Source of the DNA: Dyadobacter sp.
Lineage (GTDB): Bacteria > Bacteroidota > Bacteroidia > Cytophagales > Spirosomataceae
Reading direction: 5' to 3'
Length of the DNA: 64,000 bases
NCBI RefSeq assembly: GCF_017744695.1
Contig: NZ_JAGIAS010000002.1
Location: 186,001 to 250,000, forward strand
Each line of letters opens with the position of its first letter. Positions within the stretch are counted from its first letter, which is position 1. A model generated the notes under the pieces. The model made no database searches. It saw only the letters and a list, made by a program, of their open reading frames with translations, and had not been told where the DNA came from. This document shows positions 63,720-64,000 of this stretch, in pieces. The position numbers and the translations under genes were made by a program.

Positions 63720-63760
63720 GCCGGAAAGATGGTAGGACTTTGATCCTACCATCTTTCGGC
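63720..63760 (+). terminator. Terminator after the enolase-superfamily gene
   Basis: GAAAGATGGTAGGA (63724-63737) pairs with TCCTACCATCTTTC (63744-63757) around the loop CTTTGA; CCG/CGG pairs extend it past one bulged G, and TTATTT follows. Confidence 0.9.
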
Positions 63761-63800
63761 TTATTTCAGTATTTTGCGCGCTTCACTCTCATATGTACTA

Positions 63801-64000
63801 ATGAAGAATATTCGCAACGTACTCTTTTACTGCATTACCATCGGAATTTTCGCAGCCCTGCTTTACTTCTTTATCCGACAGGGCACTTTCCTGGAAAAAG
63901 CCGATCAGATTACGCACAAAACGCAAACCACTTCATCCTGGGAGCAATTTACAGACACCTTCGGGCACAACCTCACCCACCCGCTCGCCACGCTCCTCGC
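63801..64000 (+). CDS. Start of a cation:proton antiporter (partial)
   Basis: The first 66 residues are visible: one membrane helix (about 6-25, VLFYCITIGIFAALLYFFIR), a short soluble stretch (GTFLEKADQI to TSSWEQFTDTF) and the start of the next hydrophobic part, GHNLTHPLATLL. The HNLTHPLAxLL segment and this layout resemble monovalent cation:proton antiporters of the Kef/NhaP type in Bacteroidota that carry such an N-terminal extension. The right edge of the window cuts it, so the call rests on little sequence. Confidence 0.55.
   Translation, partial: MKNIRNVLFYCITIGIFAALLYFFIRQGTFLEKADQITHKTQTTSSWEQFTDTFGHNLTHPLATLL

Overview
This window looks like the chromosome of a member of the Bacteroidota, order Cytophagales, with a gene style most like Dyadobacter or a close relative in the Spirosomaceae. 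The signs are three SusC/SusD outer-membrane uptake pairs, two proteins with type IX secretion (T9SS) sorting domains, an ECF sigma/FecR pair feeding a SusC with a secretin-like N-terminal domain, TAnnTTTG promoter elements, and GC-moderate genes separated by very AT-rich spacers. The genus is an inference; there is no rRNA gene here. I see no phage, no transposase, no CRISPR array and no tRNA.

Layout. 1-11 kb is mostly housekeeping: holA (cut by the left edge), acpH, a SlyD-type isomerase, a dCMP deaminase, a DUF922 protein, a tight phoH / secreted M43 protease / comEC operon on the minus strand, dnaB and rlmD. 11.2-19 kb holds a large T9SS-secreted adhesin-like protein and the first SusC/SusD pair. 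19-30 kb is a mixed stretch: an Rrf2 regulator and an NAD(P)-binding reductase sharing a candidate operator, three SRPBCC proteins, a porin, tex, a ThuA protein with an AraC regulator, a DoxX-like protein and rsmB. 30-40 kb has an orphan histidine kinase, a DUF2147 protein, a cluster of LLM flavin monooxygenase / WYL regulator / DinB / FMN reductase leading to metY, and an oligopeptidase B-like lipoprotein. polA follows at 40 kb. 43-48 kb is the second SusC/SusD pair on the minus strand. 48.6-52.4 kb is a pair of large secreted proteins (DUF1080/PA14-like, and a beta-propeller fused to a cupredoxin). 52.5-63.7 kb is one functional locus: ECF sigma factor, FecR anti-sigma, SusC with STN domain, SusD, an exported RraA-like enzyme and a Tat-exported enolase-superfamily enzyme. 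This reads as a regulated system for taking up and processing a sugar acid or similar polyhydroxy acid outside the cytoplasm. A cation:proton antiporter starts at the right edge.

The most unusual material is between genes. At least nine intergenic spots carry short repeats of several families, and most share one design: tandem units in one orientation, a centre, then the same units inverted. The largest, 53.15-54.6 kb, is a tandemly duplicated hairpin-rich cassette lying between the sigma factor and its anti-sigma factor, genes that normally sit side by side. Thirteen short hairpins in this cassette and in the metY/S9-peptidase island keep a fixed frame while their stem triplets change together, which points to selection on the fold. 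Separately, four AT-rich spacers repeat an AATACTTTTAAT-like motif.
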